From Citrobacter koseri (lineage in GTDB: Bacteria > Pseudomonadota > Gammaproteobacteria > Enterobacterales > Enterobacteriaceae), in NCBI GenBank assembly GCA_900446925.1, contig UAVY01000004.1:372001-436000 (forward strand): a DNA stretch of 64,000 nt, written 5' to 3'. The notes under the pieces were generated by a model, which was not told where the DNA came from, ran no database searches, and saw only the letters and a list, made by a program, of their open reading frames with translations. Position 1 is the stretch's first letter; each line of letters opens with the position of its first letter. The position numbers were made by a program, and so were the translations under genes. Positions 53,354 to 64,000 of this stretch are shown here, piece after piece.

Positions 53354-53716
53354 ATGAATAATGACGAGATCGTCTGGTCGCTCTGCGCGCGTATCAAGGA
53401 AACGCGGATTTCCCTGTCTATGACGCAACAGCAGCTTGCCGATCGCGCGCAGGTAGGCATCGCGACGATCAAGCGTATTGAGAAAGGCGCTGGCCTGAAC
53501 CTCGATACGCTGATTTCTCTCCTGCGCGCGCTTGATAAACTGCACAATCTGGATGCGATTTTGTTTGAATCAGAAATGCGCAATTTTAGCGAGAGCGAGA
53601 GTGTCGGGCGACTTCAGATTCGCCAGCAGGTTGCTGATTTAAACCGGAAATCGTCTGCGCCGCAAGCCGATGACAATAACGATATTGCGGCGCTGGAAAA
53701 AGCCGTGTACTGGTGA
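53354..53716 (+). CDS. XRE-family transcriptional regulator
   Basis: 120 residues with a Cro/C1-type helix-turn-helix at about residues 10-65 (RISLSMTQQQLADRAQVGIATIKRIEKG, then LDTLISLLRALDKL) and a short polar tail. I take the ATG of MNNDEIV. A TTG five codons upstream (53339) is possible and lies closer to an AAGGTG ribosome-site-like sequence. It begins within 20 bases of the dehydratase stop, so the two are probably co-transcribed. Likely local regulator of the serine block. Its stop abuts the yeiG stop with no gap. Not recognised as a named protein. Confidence 0.75.
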   Translation: MNNDEIVWSLCARIKETRISLSMTQQQLADRAQVGIATIKRIEKGAGLNLDTLISLLRALDKLHNLDAILFESEMRNFSESESVGRLQIRQQVADLNRKSSAPQADDNNDIAALEKAVYW

Positions 53717-54553
53717 TCAGCTCAGCAGATGCTGTGCATGGAAGCGCAGATGATCCTCAATAAACGAGGCGATAAAGTAATAACTGTGGTCGTAGCCCGG
53801 TTGAATACGTAACGTCATCGGCCAGTCCTTCTGGCGCGCGGCTTCGGCCAGTACCGCCGGTTGTAGCTGATCGGCGAGGAACTGATCGTTATCGCCTTGA
53901 TCAATCAGCGTTGGAATGGCGTGTTCCGGCTGGCTGGCGAGCATCAGCGCGCAACTGTCCCATTCAACCCAGGCCGATCTCTCTTCCCCCAGATAGGCCG
54001 TAAACGCTTTTTCTCCCCACGGTACGCGGCACGGATTCACGATGGGCGCAAAGGCGGAAACGCTGGTGTATTTCCCCGGATTCTTCAGCGCCATGATCAA
54101 TGCGCCGTGTCCGCCCATTGAATGTCCGCTGATCGCGCAACGTTCACCCACGTTAAACTGCGACTGGATCAGCGCCGGGAGTTCATCGCGCAGGTAGTCG
54201 TACATGCGGAAATGCGTGGCCCAGGGCTGCTGCGTCGCGTTGAGATAGAATCCCGCGCCTTTACCTAAATCATAACCTTCGTCATCGGCGACCTGTTCGC
54301 CGCGCGGACTGGTGTCCGGCATCACCAGCACAATGCCCAGTTCGGCGGCAATGCGTTGCGCACCGGCTTTGGTGGTGAAGTTCTCATCATTACAGGTTAA
54401 CCCTGACAGCCAGTACAGCACCGGAGGTGGCGTTGTACTGCGGGGCGGCGGGAGAAAGATGCTGAATGTCATGGCGCAATTCAGCGTGGTGGAGTCGTGT
54501 CGCCAGCGTTGCTGCCAGCCTTCAAAACAACGGTGCTCTTCGAGCATATCCAT
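53717..54553 (-). CDS. yeiG: YeiG, S-formylglutathione hydrolase
   Basis: A 278-residue alpha/beta hydrolase of the esterase D type. The nucleophile elbow is [10 protein letters not shown], with the acid in DQGDNDQF and the His in GYDHSYYF. It hydrolyses S-formylglutathione to formate and glutathione in formaldehyde detoxification; E. coli YeiG is the frmB paralogue with this activity. Frame intact. It converges with the XRE gene without spacing and is divergent from folE. Confidence 0.94.
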   Translation of the reverse strand: MDMLEEHRCFEGWQQRWRHDSTTLNCAMTFSIFLPPPRSTTPPPVLYWLSGLTCNDENFTTKAGAQRIAAELGIVLVMPDTSPRGEQVADDEGYDLGKGAGFYLNATQQPWATHFRMYDYLRDELPALIQSQFNVGERCAISGHSMGGHGALIMALKNPGKYTSVSAFAPIVNPCRVPWGEKAFTAYLGEERSAWVEWDSCALMLASQPEHAIPTLIDQGDNDQFLADQLQPAVLAEAARQKDWPMTLRIQPGYDHSYYFIASFIEDHLRFHAQHLLS

Positions 54554-54891
54554 GCGTGGCTCCTTTTGTGTTGAACCTGAATGAGTCGTGCAATTTCCCC
54601 ATAATACAGATTATTCATTGCGCTGTGAGTAACTTTCACTTCCGCATTTATCTAACATGCTTCATCATCTACACAACTTTACATTAACACCTGGCGTCAT
54701 GGCTCGTCAGATTTAGCGCGCGGAACCGCCGTGGGGAATCCGGGACATGAAAGGCAGCGGCGATTTCAATAATTATCGTTGTGAATACTGGATTATGTGC
54801 GCCGCCTCACGCACAATAAACGGGCTGCCAACAGCCTAAAAACTTTGCCCCACGCAGGGCAGAGGCGCCACACCTGCAGGGAGAAGAATAA
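54554..54891. other. Divergent region yeiG-folE
   Basis: 338 bases holding both promoters and a GGGAGAAGAA ribosome site for folE. No gene or repeat seen. I looked for a MetJ box and did not find a convincing one. Confidence 0.5.
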
Positions 54892-55560
54892 ATGTCATCA
54901 CTCAGTAAAGAAGCGGCCCTGGTTCATGAAGCGCTGGTTGCGCGTGGTCTGGAAACGCCGCTGCGCCCGCCCGTGCATGAGATGGATAACGAAACGCGCA
55001 AACGTCTTATTTCGGGGCATATGACCGAGATTATGCAGTTGCTGAATCTCGACTTGAGCGATGACAGTCTGATGGAAACGCCGCATCGCATCGCTAAAAT
55101 GTATGTCGATGAGATTTTCTCCGGCCTTGATTACGCCAATTTCCCGAAGATCACCGTGATTGAAAACAAGATGAAAGTGGATGAAATGGTGACGGTGCGC
55201 GATATCACGCTTACCAGCACCTGCGAACACCATTTCGTCACGATCGACGGGAAAGCGACGGTGGCCTATATCCCGAAAGATTCGGTGATTGGCCTGTCGA
55301 AGATTAACCGTATTGTGCAGTTCTTTGCGCAGCGCCCGCAGGTTCAGGAGCGTCTGACCCAACAGATTCTGACCGCGCTGCAAACGCTGCTTGGCACCAA
55401 TAACGTCGCAGTCTCAATCGACGCTGTGCATTACTGCGTGAAAGCGCGCGGCATTCGAGATGCGACCAGCGCCACCACCACGACTTCCCTCGGCGGATTG
55501 TTTAAATCCAGCCAGAACACGCGCCAGGAGTTCCTGCGCGCCGTGCGTCACCATAACTGA
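54892..55560 (+). CDS. folE: FolE, GTP cyclohydrolase I
   Basis: A 222-residue enzyme that converts GTP to 7,8-dihydroneopterin triphosphate, the first step of folate synthesis. Zinc ligands Cys111, His114 and Cys182 are visible in TSTCEHHF and HYCVKARG. It acts as a decamer. Start ATG after GGGAGAAGAATA. It lies 14 bases before yeiB on the same strand and may be co-transcribed. Frame intact. Confidence 0.98.
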   Translation: MSSLSKEAALVHEALVARGLETPLRPPVHEMDNETRKRLISGHMTEIMQLLNLDLSDDSLMETPHRIAKMYVDEIFSGLDYANFPKITVIENKMKVDEMVTVRDITLTSTCEHHFVTIDGKATVAYIPKDSVIGLSKINRIVQFFAQRPQVQERLTQQILTALQTLLGTNNVAVSIDAVHYCVKARGIRDATSATTTTSLGGLFKSSQNTRQEFLRAVRHHN

Positions 55561-55574
55561 TCAGGGCAGGGAGT

Positions 55575-56733
55575 ATGGAGCGTAATGTCACGCTGGATTT
55601 TATTCGTGGCGTCGCCATCCTCGGTATCCTGCTTCTTAATATCAGCGCCTTTGGCTTGCCAAAGGCGGCTTACCTTAATCCCGCCTGGTATGGCAAGATC
55701 ACCGCGTCTGACGCATGGACGTGGGCGATCCTCGACCTGTTCGCGCAGGTAAAATTCCTTACGCTTTTTGCGCTGTTATTCGGCGCGGGTCTGCAAATGC
55801 TGCTGCCGCGCGGCAAACGCTGGATTCAGTCGCGTCTGACGCTGCTCGTCCTGCTGGGCTTTATCCACGGTTTGCTGTTCTGGGATGGCGACATTCTGCT
55901 GGCGTATGGCCTTGTCGGCCTGATTTGCTGGCGACTGGTGCGCGACGCGCCGTCGGTAAAAAGTTTATTTAATACCGGTATTTTGCTCTATCTGGCGGGG
56001 ATTGGCGTGTTGCTGCTGTTAGGGTTCATCTCGGCGAGTGAAACCAGCCGCGCCTGGACGCCGGATGCCTCTGCCTTGTTGTATGAAAAATACTGGAAGA
56101 TTAACGGCGGCATGGAGGCGGTCAGCAACCGGGTCGATCTGCTGTCGAACAGTCTGCTGGCGCTGGGGGCGCAGTATGGCTGGCAACTGGCGGGAATGAT
56201 GCTGCTGGGCGCGGCGCTGATGCGCAGCGGCTGGCTGAAGGGCCAGTACAGTCTGCAACACTACCGGCGTACGGGCGTATTGCTTGTCGTCGTCGGCGTG
56301 CTGATTAACCTTCCGGCCATTATTGTACAGTGGCGGCTGGACTGGGCGTATCGCTGGTGCGCTTTTCTGCTACAGGCGCCGCGTGAATTGAGCGCGCCGT
56401 TTCAGACTATAGGTTACACCGCGTTGATGCTGGGATTCTGGCCGCAGCTCAGCCGTTTTTAAACTGGTCATTGCCATTGCCTGCGTAGGGCGGATGGCGT
56501 TGAGCAACTATCTGTTGCAGACGCTGATCTGCACCACGCTGTTCTACCAGTTCGGTTTATTTATGAAATTCGACCGACTGACGCTGCTGATATTCGTCAT
56601 TCCTGTCTGGCTGGCGAACCTGCTTTTCTCCTGGATTTGGCTGCGTTTCTATCGGCAAGGGCCGGTGGAATGGCTCTGGCGGCAATTAACCCTCCGTGCG
56701 TCCGGGACGTCATTATCGGGAACATCCAGATAA
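55575..56733 (+). CDS. yeiB: YeiB, DUF418 inner-membrane protein (one frame break)
   Basis: After correction this is a 385-residue multispanning membrane protein of the DUF418 family, starting MERNVTLDFIRGVAILGILLLNI, a typical acyltransferase-3-like first helix. Function unknown. One extra T in the T5 run at 56456-56460 creates a TAA right after SRF; the remaining 90 residues continue as KLVIAIACVGRMALSNYLLQ and end TSLSGTSR. It follows folE and precedes galS. Confidence 0.9.
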
Positions 56734-56763
56734 CGATCTGGATCACATTCATTAACAAAACGC

Positions 56764-56779
56764 ATGTAACCGTTTCCAG
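56764..56779. promoter_or_regulatory. GalR/GalS operator upstream of galS
   Basis: ATGTAACCGTTTCCAG fits the 16-bp galactose operator pattern (central CG, TGTAAnC / GnTTnCA). Just upstream, GATCTGGATCACA resembles a weak CRP site. Together they fit galS autoregulation. Confidence 0.75.
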
Positions 56780-56885
56780 CCCTGTGACCTTACTCACGTA
56801 GTCCTGAACGAAGCGCTGACAAAATACCCACCTGCTAAACACAGGGTGTCTGTGAGCAACGGCAATCTCAAACAGGGTAGTGAAT

Positions 56886-57928
56886 ATGGTAACCATTCGT
56901 GATGTGGCACGTCAGGCTGGCGTTTCCGTAGCGACCGTTTCTCGCGTGCTGAATAACAGTGCGCTGGTCAGTCCCGATACGCGCGAAGCGGTAATGAAGG
57001 CGGTCACGCTGCTGGGTTACCGCCCTAATGCTAATGCGCAAGCGCTGGCGACGCAGATAAGCGACACCATCGGCGTGGTGGTGATGGACGTGTCAGATGC
57101 GTTTTTTGGCGCACTGGTCAAAGCGGTGGATGTGGTTGCCCAACAACACAACAAATATGTGCTGATCGGCAACAGTTATCATGAGGCTGAAAAAGAGCGT
57201 CATGCCATCGAGGTTCTGATTCGCCAGCGCTGTAACGCATTGATTGTTCACTCGAAAGCGTTAAGTGACCAGGAGCTGGGGAGCGTTTATGGACCAGATC
57301 CCAGGCATGGTGCTGATCAATCGTATTGTGCCGGGTTATGCCCACCGTTGCGTGTGCCTGGACAATATCAGCGGCGCAAAAATGGCGACCCGCATGCTGC
57401 TCAATAATGGTCATCAACGGATTGGTTATCTGGCTTCCAGCCACCGCATTGAAGATGACACGATGCGTAAAGAAGGGTGGCTGAGCGCGTTGCAGGAGCA
57501 GGGGATTACACCGCCAGAAAGCTGGATTGGCACGGGTTCCCCGGACATGCAGGGCGGTGAAGCGGCGATGGTGGAACTGTTGGGGCGAAACCTGCAACTG
57601 ACCGCCGTATTCGCCTATAACGACAGCATGGCCGCTGGCGCGCTCACGGCGTTAAAAGACAATGGTATTGCCATCCCGTTACATCTTTCCATCATCGGTT
57701 TTGATGATATTCCTATTGCCCGTTACACCGACCCGCAGCTGACCACGGTGCGTTATCCCATTGCTTCGATGGCGAAAATGGCAACGGAACTGGCGTTGCA
57801 GGGCGCGGCCGGCACGCTGGATTCAACGGCGACGCACTTGTTTTATGCCAACGCTGGTGCGTCGTCATTCGGTTGCGCTAAGACAGAATGCGGCCCCGAT
57901 CACTAACCAGCAACGTCAGGGGATGTAA
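56886..57928 (+). CDS. galS: GalS, galactose isorepressor, LacI family (two frame breaks)
   Basis: After correction this is a 346-residue LacI-family repressor. The HTH is [23 protein letters not shown] and the sugar-binding domain includes [21 protein letters not shown]. It represses mglBAC and itself and is released by galactose or fucose. Two extra bases break it: a G in GGGG (57278-57281) and a T in TTTT (57841-57844). The true end, ...QQRQGM, is beyond the apparent stop and reaches the mgl operator. MNM is an alternative start two codons upstream. Confidence 0.93.
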
Positions 57929-57956
57929 CCGCTTTCAATATGTGAGTAAATTCACA
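57923..57956 (+). promoter_or_regulatory. mgl control region: GalR/GalS operator and CRP site
   Basis: ATGTAACCGCTTTCAA (57923-57938) is a galactose operator that overlaps the galS stop. TGTGAGTAAATTCACA (57941-57956) is a perfect CRP site. Both lie upstream of mglB with a long leader, the known arrangement of the mgl promoter. The remaining 250 bases to mglB show no gene. Confidence 0.88.
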
Positions 57957-58208
57957 GTATCTTAACAATACGATAGCTATGATGGCACCGTTTGAAGCAC
58001 TGTAAATACTATGTAACGGTGAATAATCACTTTTAACGCATCGTCAGGGCATTAAACAGCAATTAAAGCATATTTTTGGAGCGTTACCGGGCACGGAAGA
58101 AAGATTTTTTAACAGTGAGCTTCGGCGTTCAGTAACACTTCATTAACGTTCTGCCCTGCCGAGCATTTTTCTCAAGTACTACCCTGCATACATAAAACCG
58201 GAGATACC

Positions 58209-59204
58209 ATGAATAAGAAGGCGTTAACTCTGTCTGCTGTGATGGCAAGCATGTTATTTGGCGCGGCTGCGCACGCTGCTGATACTCGCATTGGTGTGAC
58301 GATTTATAAATATGACGATAACTTTATGTCCGTCGTGCGTAAAGCTATCGAAAGAGACGCCCAGGCGGCGCCTGATGTGCAGTTGCTGATGAATGACTCG
58401 CAGAACGATCAGTCCAAGCAAAACGACCAGATCGACGTGCTGTTGGCAAAAGGGGTAAAAGCGCTGGCGATCAACCTGGTTGACCCGGCTGCGGCAGGTA
58501 CGGTATTGAGAAAGCGCGTGGTCAGAATGTCCCGATTGTGTTCTTCAACAAAGAACCTTCCCGCAAAGCGCTGGATAGCTATGACAAAGCCTATTACGTC
58601 GGCACTGACTCCAAAGAATCCGGTATCATCCAGGGCGATCTGATCGCTAACACTGGCAGGCTAACCAGGGTTGGGATCTGAACAAAGATGGCCAAATCCA
58701 GTTCGTACTGCTGAAAGGCGAGCCGGCCACCCGGATGCTGAAGCGCGTACCACCTATGTTATCAAAGAGCTGAACGACAAAGGCATCAAAACCGAGCAGC
58801 TGCAAATGGATACCGCAATGTGGGATACCGCAATGGCGAAAGACAAGATGGACGCATGGCTGTCCGGCCCGAACGCCAACAAAATTGAAGTGGTTATCGC
58901 GAATAACGACGCAATGGCGATGGGCGCGGTAGAAGCGCTGAAAGCGCACAATAAAACCAGCGTTCCGGTATTCGGCGTGGATGCGTTACCTGAAGCGCTG
59001 GCGCTGGTGAAATCCGGCGCGCTGGCAGGTACCGTGCTGAACGATGCCAACAACCAGGCGAAAGCCACCTTTGATCTGGCGAAAAACCTGGCCGATGGTA
59101 AAGGCGCGGCTGACGGCACCGACTGGAAAATCGAGAACAAAATTGTTCGCGTTCCGTACGTAGGTGTTGATAAAGACAATCTGGCTGAGTTTACCAACAA
59201 GTAA
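58209..59204 (+). CDS. mglB: MglB, galactose/glucose-binding periplasmic protein (three single-base deletions)
   Basis: After correction this is a 332-residue periplasmic sugar-binding protein with a signal peptide ending AAAHA before ADTRIGV. It binds D-galactose and D-glucose for the MglAC importer and, in E. coli, presents them to the Trg chemoreceptor. Three bases are missing (near 58504, 58650 and 58725) and together restore the frame. The expected segments are [23 protein letters not shown] and EPGHPDAEA. It is the only gene here damaged purely by deletions. First of mglBAC. Confidence 0.93.
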
Positions 59205-59282
59205 TTCGTATATCGTTTTCTTTGGGCGCAATAACATTGCGCCCTTTATTAACGCACTCTGCGAGGCCAACAAGGTATAATT

Positions 59283-60806
59283 ATGGTCAGCACTACTACT
59301 CCGTCGTCAGGTGAATACTTGTTGGAAATGAGCGGCATCAACAAGTCTTTTCCCGGCGTAAAGGCACTTGACAATGTTAATTTAAAAGTCCGCCCGCACT
59401 CGATTCACGCCTTAATGGGGGAGAATGGCGCAGGAAAATCAACATTATTAAAATGCCTTTTTGGGATCTATCAAAAAGATTCCGGTAGCATTTTATTTCA
59501 GGGGAAAGAGATCGATTTTCATTCTGCCAAAGAAGCTCTGGAGAATGGTATTTCGATGGTTCACCAGGAGCTAAACCTGGTGTTACAGCGCTCCGTCATG
59601 GATAACATGTGGTTAGGGCGTTACCCAACCAAAGGTATGTTTGTCGATCAGGATAAAATGTACCGGGATACCAAAGCGATATTTGATGAACTGGATATTG
59701 ATATCGATCCGCGTGCGCGTGTCGGGACATTATCTGTTTCACAAATGCAGATGATCGAAATTGCGAAGGCGTTTTCCTACAATGCCAAAATTGTGATCAT
59801 GGATGAGCCGACCTCTTCATTAACGGAAAAAGAGGTTAACCATCTGTTCACTATTATTCGCAAACTGAAGGAGCGCGGCTGCGGTATTGTGTATATCTCG
59901 CATAAAATGGAAGAGATTTTCCAGCTGTGCGATGAAGTCACCGTTTTGCGCGACGGCCCAGTGGATTGCGACGCAGCCGCTGGAAGGGCTGGATATGGAC
60001 AAGATCATCGCCATGATGGTGGGTCGTTCCCTGAACCAGCGTTTCCCCGGACAAGCAAAACAAGCCGGGAGAGGTCATTCTGGAAGTGCGTAACCTGACG
60101 TCTCTGCGCCAGCCGTCGATCCGCGATGTCTCTTTTGATCTGCATAAAGGGGAAATTCTCGGGATTGCGGGTCTGGTAGGGGCAAAGCGTACCGATATTG
60201 TTGAAACGCTTTTTGGTATCCGGGAAAAATCATCGGGTACGATTACGCTGCACGGCAAAAAGATTAATAACCACAACGCGAACGAAGCCATTAATCACGG
60301 TTTCGCGCTGGTAACGGAAGAACGTCGTTCAACCGGGATCTACGCGTATCTGGATATTGGTTTTAACTCTTTAATTTCCAACATCCGCAATTACAGAAAT
60401 AAAGTCGGTTTGCTGGATAATTCCCGCATGAAGAGCGATACCCCAGTGGGTTATTGACTCAATGCGCGTGAAAACGCCAGGTCATCGCACGCAAATTGGC
60501 TCTCTTTCGGGGGGCAACCAGCAGAAGGTCATTATTGGCCGGTGGCTGTTAACGCAGCCAGAAATATTAATGCTGGATGAGCCAACGCGCGGTATTGATG
60601 TCGGCGCGAAATTTGAAATCTATCAACTGATTGCGGAACTGGCGAAAAAAGAGAAGGGGATTATTATCATTTCTTCCGAAATGCCGGAATTGTTAGGGAT
60701 TACAGATCGTATTCTGGTAATGAGCAATGGCCTTGTTGCCGGGATTGTTGACACAAAAACAACAACGCAAAACGAAATTCTGCGTCTTGCGTCTTTGCAC
60801 CTTTAA
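59283..60806 (+). CDS. mglA: MglA, galactose/methylgalactoside ABC importer ATPase (three frame breaks)
   Basis: After correction this is a 506-residue double ABC ATPase. Domain 1 has Walker [10 protein letters not shown], Walker [11 protein letters not shown] and a diverged signature (LSVSQMQ). Domain 2 has a degenerate Walker A (GLVGAKRTD), a good signature LSGGNQQK and [11 protein letters not shown]. This is the usual RbsA/MglA pattern. Three extra C residues break the frame (59957-59959, 60045-60048 and 60441-60444), each where a CC or CCC precedes AG or GG. It drives MglC. Confidence 0.94.
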
Positions 60807-60821
60807 GATCAGGGGCTCCTC

Positions 60822-61833
60822 ATGAGTGCGTTAAATAAGAAAAGTTTTCTTACTTATCTGAAAGAAGGCGGAATTTACGTTGTTCTTTTAGTCTTGCTGG
60901 CCATTATTATTTTCCAGGACCCTACATTTTTAAGTCTGCTGAACTTAAGTAACATTCTGACGCAGTCCTCCGTGCGTATTATCATCGCGCTGGGTGTGGC
61001 AGGGTTGATTGTCACCCCAGGGGACTGACCTGTCTGCGGGACGTCAGGTTGGCCTGGCGGCCGTGGTCGCCGCAACGCTGTTGCAGTCCGTGGAAAACGC
61101 CAATAAGGTCTTCCCGGAAATGGCCACCATGCCGATTCCGCTGGTGATCCTGATTGTCTGCGCAATTGGGGCCGTCATTGGTCTGCTTAACGGCATTATC
61201 ATTGCGTACCTTAATGTGACGCCGTTCATCACGACCCTGGGCACGATGATTATCGTTTATGGCATCAACTCCCTGTATTACGACTTCGTCGGGGCGTCGC
61301 CGATTTCGGGGTTTGATAGCGGGTTCTCGACGTTTGCGCAGGGCTTTATTGCGCTGGGCAGTTTCCGGCTCTCCTACATTACCTTCTATGCGCTGATTGC
61401 GGTGGCGTTCGTCTGGATCCTGTGGAATAAAACCCGTTTCGGTAAGAACATTTTCGCTATCGGCGGCAACCCGGAAGCGGCAAAAGTGTCCGGCGTTAAC
61501 GTGGGGCTGAACCTGCTGATGATCTATGCGTTGTCCGGTGTGTTCTACGCATTCGGCGGTTTGCTGGAAGCGGGGCGTATCGGTTCTGCGACCAACAACC
61601 TCGGCTTTATGTATGAGCTGGATGCGATTGCGGCCTGCGTGGTCGGCGGCGTGTCGTTTAGCGGCGGCGTCGGGACGGTATTCGGCGTTGTGACCGGTGT
61701 GATTATCTTTACCGTCATCAACTACGGCCTGACCTATATCGGCGTGAACCCTTACTGGCAGTACATCATTAAAGGCGGCATCATTATCTTCGCGGTGGCG
61801 CTGGACTCGCTGAAATACGCCCGTAAGAAGTAA
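60822..61833 (+). CDS. mglC: MglC, galactose/methylgalactoside importer permease (one frame break)
   Basis: After correction this is a 336-residue permease with about ten helices. It contains the family motif TDLSAGRQVGLAAVVAA after helix 2 and GGNPEAAKVSGVNV in the cytoplasmic loop contacting MglA. One extra C in CCCC (61015-61018) changes VTQGTDL into a stop. It lies 15 bases after mglA and is followed by a strong terminator. Confidence 0.94.
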
Positions 61834-61844
61834 TTACCGGCATG

Positions 61845-61880
61845 AAAAAGCCCGAAGCAGGCAACTGTTTCGGGCTTTTT
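61845..61880. terminator. Terminator between mglC and yeiS
   Basis: AAAAAGCCCGAA and TTCGGGCTTTTT, a 12-bp perfect stem with a 12-base loop. Works for both converging operons. Confidence 0.92.
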
Positions 61881-61892
61881 TATTTCTGCGCG

Positions 61893-62132
61893 TTATCTAA
61901 AGAACAGAAAATAAATGCCTGCGGCGAGCGTACAAACCGACATGCACAGATATAACCCGATGTAGCTCCAGTAAAGGAGAGGGGTTTCTGCACGGTAGGC
62001 GTATACGGGTTCGCGGGCGTTCCTGACGATTTTATCCACGGCGCCAGAGCGCCAGCCTTTGTAGGCTTCCCGTAAGCTAAACAGCATCACCATCAGGACG
62101 GCGATGACCACAAAGATCGTTTTCCCTTCCAC
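61893..62132 (-). CDS. yeiS: YeiS, small DUF2542 membrane protein
   Basis: 79 residues with two hydrophobic segments, one at the N-terminus (IFVVIAVLMVMLFSL) and one near the C-terminus (YIGLYLCMSVCTLAAGIYF), and a basic middle part. Function unknown. It starts two bases after the sanA stop, so it is probably translated with it. Frame intact. Confidence 0.88.
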   Translation of the reverse strand: MEGKTIFVVIAVLMVMLFSLREAYKGWRSGAVDKIVRNAREPVYAYRAETPLLYWSYIGLYLCMSVCTLAAGIYFLFFR

Positions 62133-62134
62133 GC

Positions 62135-62948
<814 letters not shown>

Positions 62949-62973
62949 TTAGACATTCTTGCCATTTGCATGT

Positions 62974-63003
62974 TGCCCGATGGCGCTGTGCTTATCGGGC
63001 CTA
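62974..63003. repeat. REP element between sanA and cdd
   Basis: GCCCGATGGCGCTGTGCTTATCGGGC is a single REP palindrome downstream of cdd on the minus strand. Confidence 0.75.
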
Positions 63004-63025
63004 CGCACATTGCGTGTTCCAGGGC

Positions 63026-63912
63026 TTAACCCAGCAGTACGCGGTCGATATTATTGCAGCCTAATGCTTTCAGCGTGGCGGCGGTGGCGTCCCACTGGAT
63101 TAACGGCGCGTCGGCTTTCTCCGCCAGAATTGCGCGCTGAATATCTGGATAGTCATACCCGTTCAGGTTCAGCAGATTCAGTGCGCCCTGCAAAGGCGGC
63201 AGCGTAGGGGTTAAAGGCGGCGTTCTCGGCATAGCTGCCGGTGAAAATACGCCCGTCTTTGCATTCCAGCGCCACGCCGCTTGGGGAGTGGCTGTAAGGC
63301 ATATGACATTTATTGGCGGCGGTAATCGCCGCCTGAGTCAGCGTGTCACCCTCCAGCGCGAAACCGTGATCCTGCTCGTCCATCAGCAGCGTTTTGATCT
63401 CCAGGTCTTTCGGGCCGAAAGCGTCGGGCAGGTAGTCGCGTAAGGTATGCGGTACGCGCCCCGGCAGGTGGATACGCAGATCCAGGCCGCTGTTCAGTTC
63501 GTTCATAAACTGACGGCAATGACCGCAAGGGGTGTAGTTAACCGTGATGGCGGCGAGCCCTTTTTCACCGCGCAGCCAGGCATGGCCGATCGCGCTTTGC
63601 TCGGCATGAACGGTTTGCTGCATCGTCGCGCCCAGGAACTCCATATTCCCACCGAAATACCAGGTTCCACTGATGCCGCGCGCGATAGCGCCAACGTTGA
63701 AGTGGGAAAGGTCGGTGCGTGCGCAGGCGGCAGCCAGCGGCAGGAGCGCGAAAGCCAGCGCGTCTTCGTCCAGCCCCGATTCACGCTTAAGCGTCGAGAC
63801 CTGCTCCGCAGTCAGCATGGCGGGGAAAATGCTCATCTGCCAGAATCGGCGCCAGCGCTGATTGCAGATTATCCGCAAGTTGGCCAAAAGCAGTTTGAAA
63901 ACGTGGATGCAT
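63026..63912 (-). CDS. cdd: Cdd, cytidine/deoxycytidine deaminase (two frame breaks)
   Basis: After correction this is a 294-residue dimeric zinc enzyme of the E. coli type, with one active and one core-like domain. The active site shows TVHAEQSAI (zinc His and catalytic Glu) and [11 protein letters not shown] (two zinc Cys). It deaminates cytidine and deoxycytidine in pyrimidine salvage. Extra bases at 63832-63835 and 63207-63210 (both in plus-strand G runs) break the frame near each end. The start [12 protein letters not shown] lies at 63912. Confidence 0.94.
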
Positions 63913-63971
63913 GGCGTTGCCTCATAACAATGTAATGGAGTCGTAGTTTACGGAGCTGTTACAGCTTTATA

Positions 63972-63987
63972 TGTGATCCAAATCTCA
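63972..63987 (-). promoter_or_regulatory. CRP site upstream of cdd
   Basis: On the minus strand TGAGATTTGGATCACA matches TGTGA-N6-TCACA with one mismatch, about 60-75 bases before the cdd start. A second half-site (TGTGATTGCAA) begins at 63990 and is cut by the window end. Fits the known CRP/CytR control of cdd. Confidence 0.65.
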
Positions 63988-64000
63988 TTGTGATTGCAAC

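Noticed and set aside
54690..54720. MetJ box upstream of folE
   Set aside because: TGGCGTCATGGCTCGTCAG only loosely resembles AGACGTCT repeats; not enough to call.

Overview
The window is chromosomal DNA of an enterobacterium close to Salmonella and Citrobacter. Almost every protein is a recognisable near-copy of its E. coli K-12 counterpart, and the order follows the K-12 stretch from nap/ccm to cdd. As I recall that map, there are several differences. No yejO or phage DNA lies between narP and tRNA-Pro. An extra uxuA sits between yeiQ and yeiP. There is no nimR-rihB-nupX block between psuT and yeiI, and no preTA between mglC and yeiS. A four-gene block that K-12 lacks lies between cirA and yeiG. 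REP/BIME palindromes fill many intergenic gaps, which is also typical of this group. I cannot settle the species without a database.

Layout. 1-8.6 kb: the end of the periplasmic nitrate reductase operon (napG, H, B, C) runs into the cytochrome c maturation operon ccmABCDEFGH, which supplies haem to NapB and NapC; the nitrate/nitrite response regulator gene narP faces it. 9.5-17.2 kb: tRNA-Pro, yejM, yejL, yejK, rplY, radD, rsuA, bcr. 17.6-25.1 kb: yejG, the yejABEF peptide/microcin C importer and pdeN. 25.3-33.3 kb: mepS, lpxT, yeiR, yeiQ, uxuA, efpL, yeiW, setB. 33.6-42.3 kb: fruBKA with two Cra operators, psuK-psuG-psuT for pseudouridine breakdown, a tandem BIME array and yeiI. 42.3-49.2 kb: nfo, yeiH, yeiE, lysP and a TonB-dependent receptor at the cirA position with a 13+13 bp Fur-type palindrome. 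49.5-53.7 kb: the accessory block. 53.7-64 kb: yeiG, folE, yeiB, galS, mglBAC, yeiS, sanA, cdd.

The most interesting region is 49.5-53.7 kb. A SerB-like phosphatase and a UhpC/OPA-type organophosphate transporter are divergent from an iron-sulfur L-serine dehydratase and an XRE regulator. The parts fit a route that would import a phosphorylated hydroxy-amino acid such as O-phosphoserine, dephosphorylate it and deaminate the product. This is inference and I know of no description of such a pathway.

A second point governs how the window should be read. About 30 genes are broken by single-base indels, roughly 75 insertions and 9 deletions by my count, mostly one extra base in a short homopolymer. 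They hit housekeeping and probably essential genes (yejM, ccmF, cdd, nfo) and leave full-length reading frames once corrected. I read them as sequencing or assembly errors, so I list each such gene over its whole span as one CDS with the frame breaks noted. Protein lengths given for these genes are the lengths after correction.
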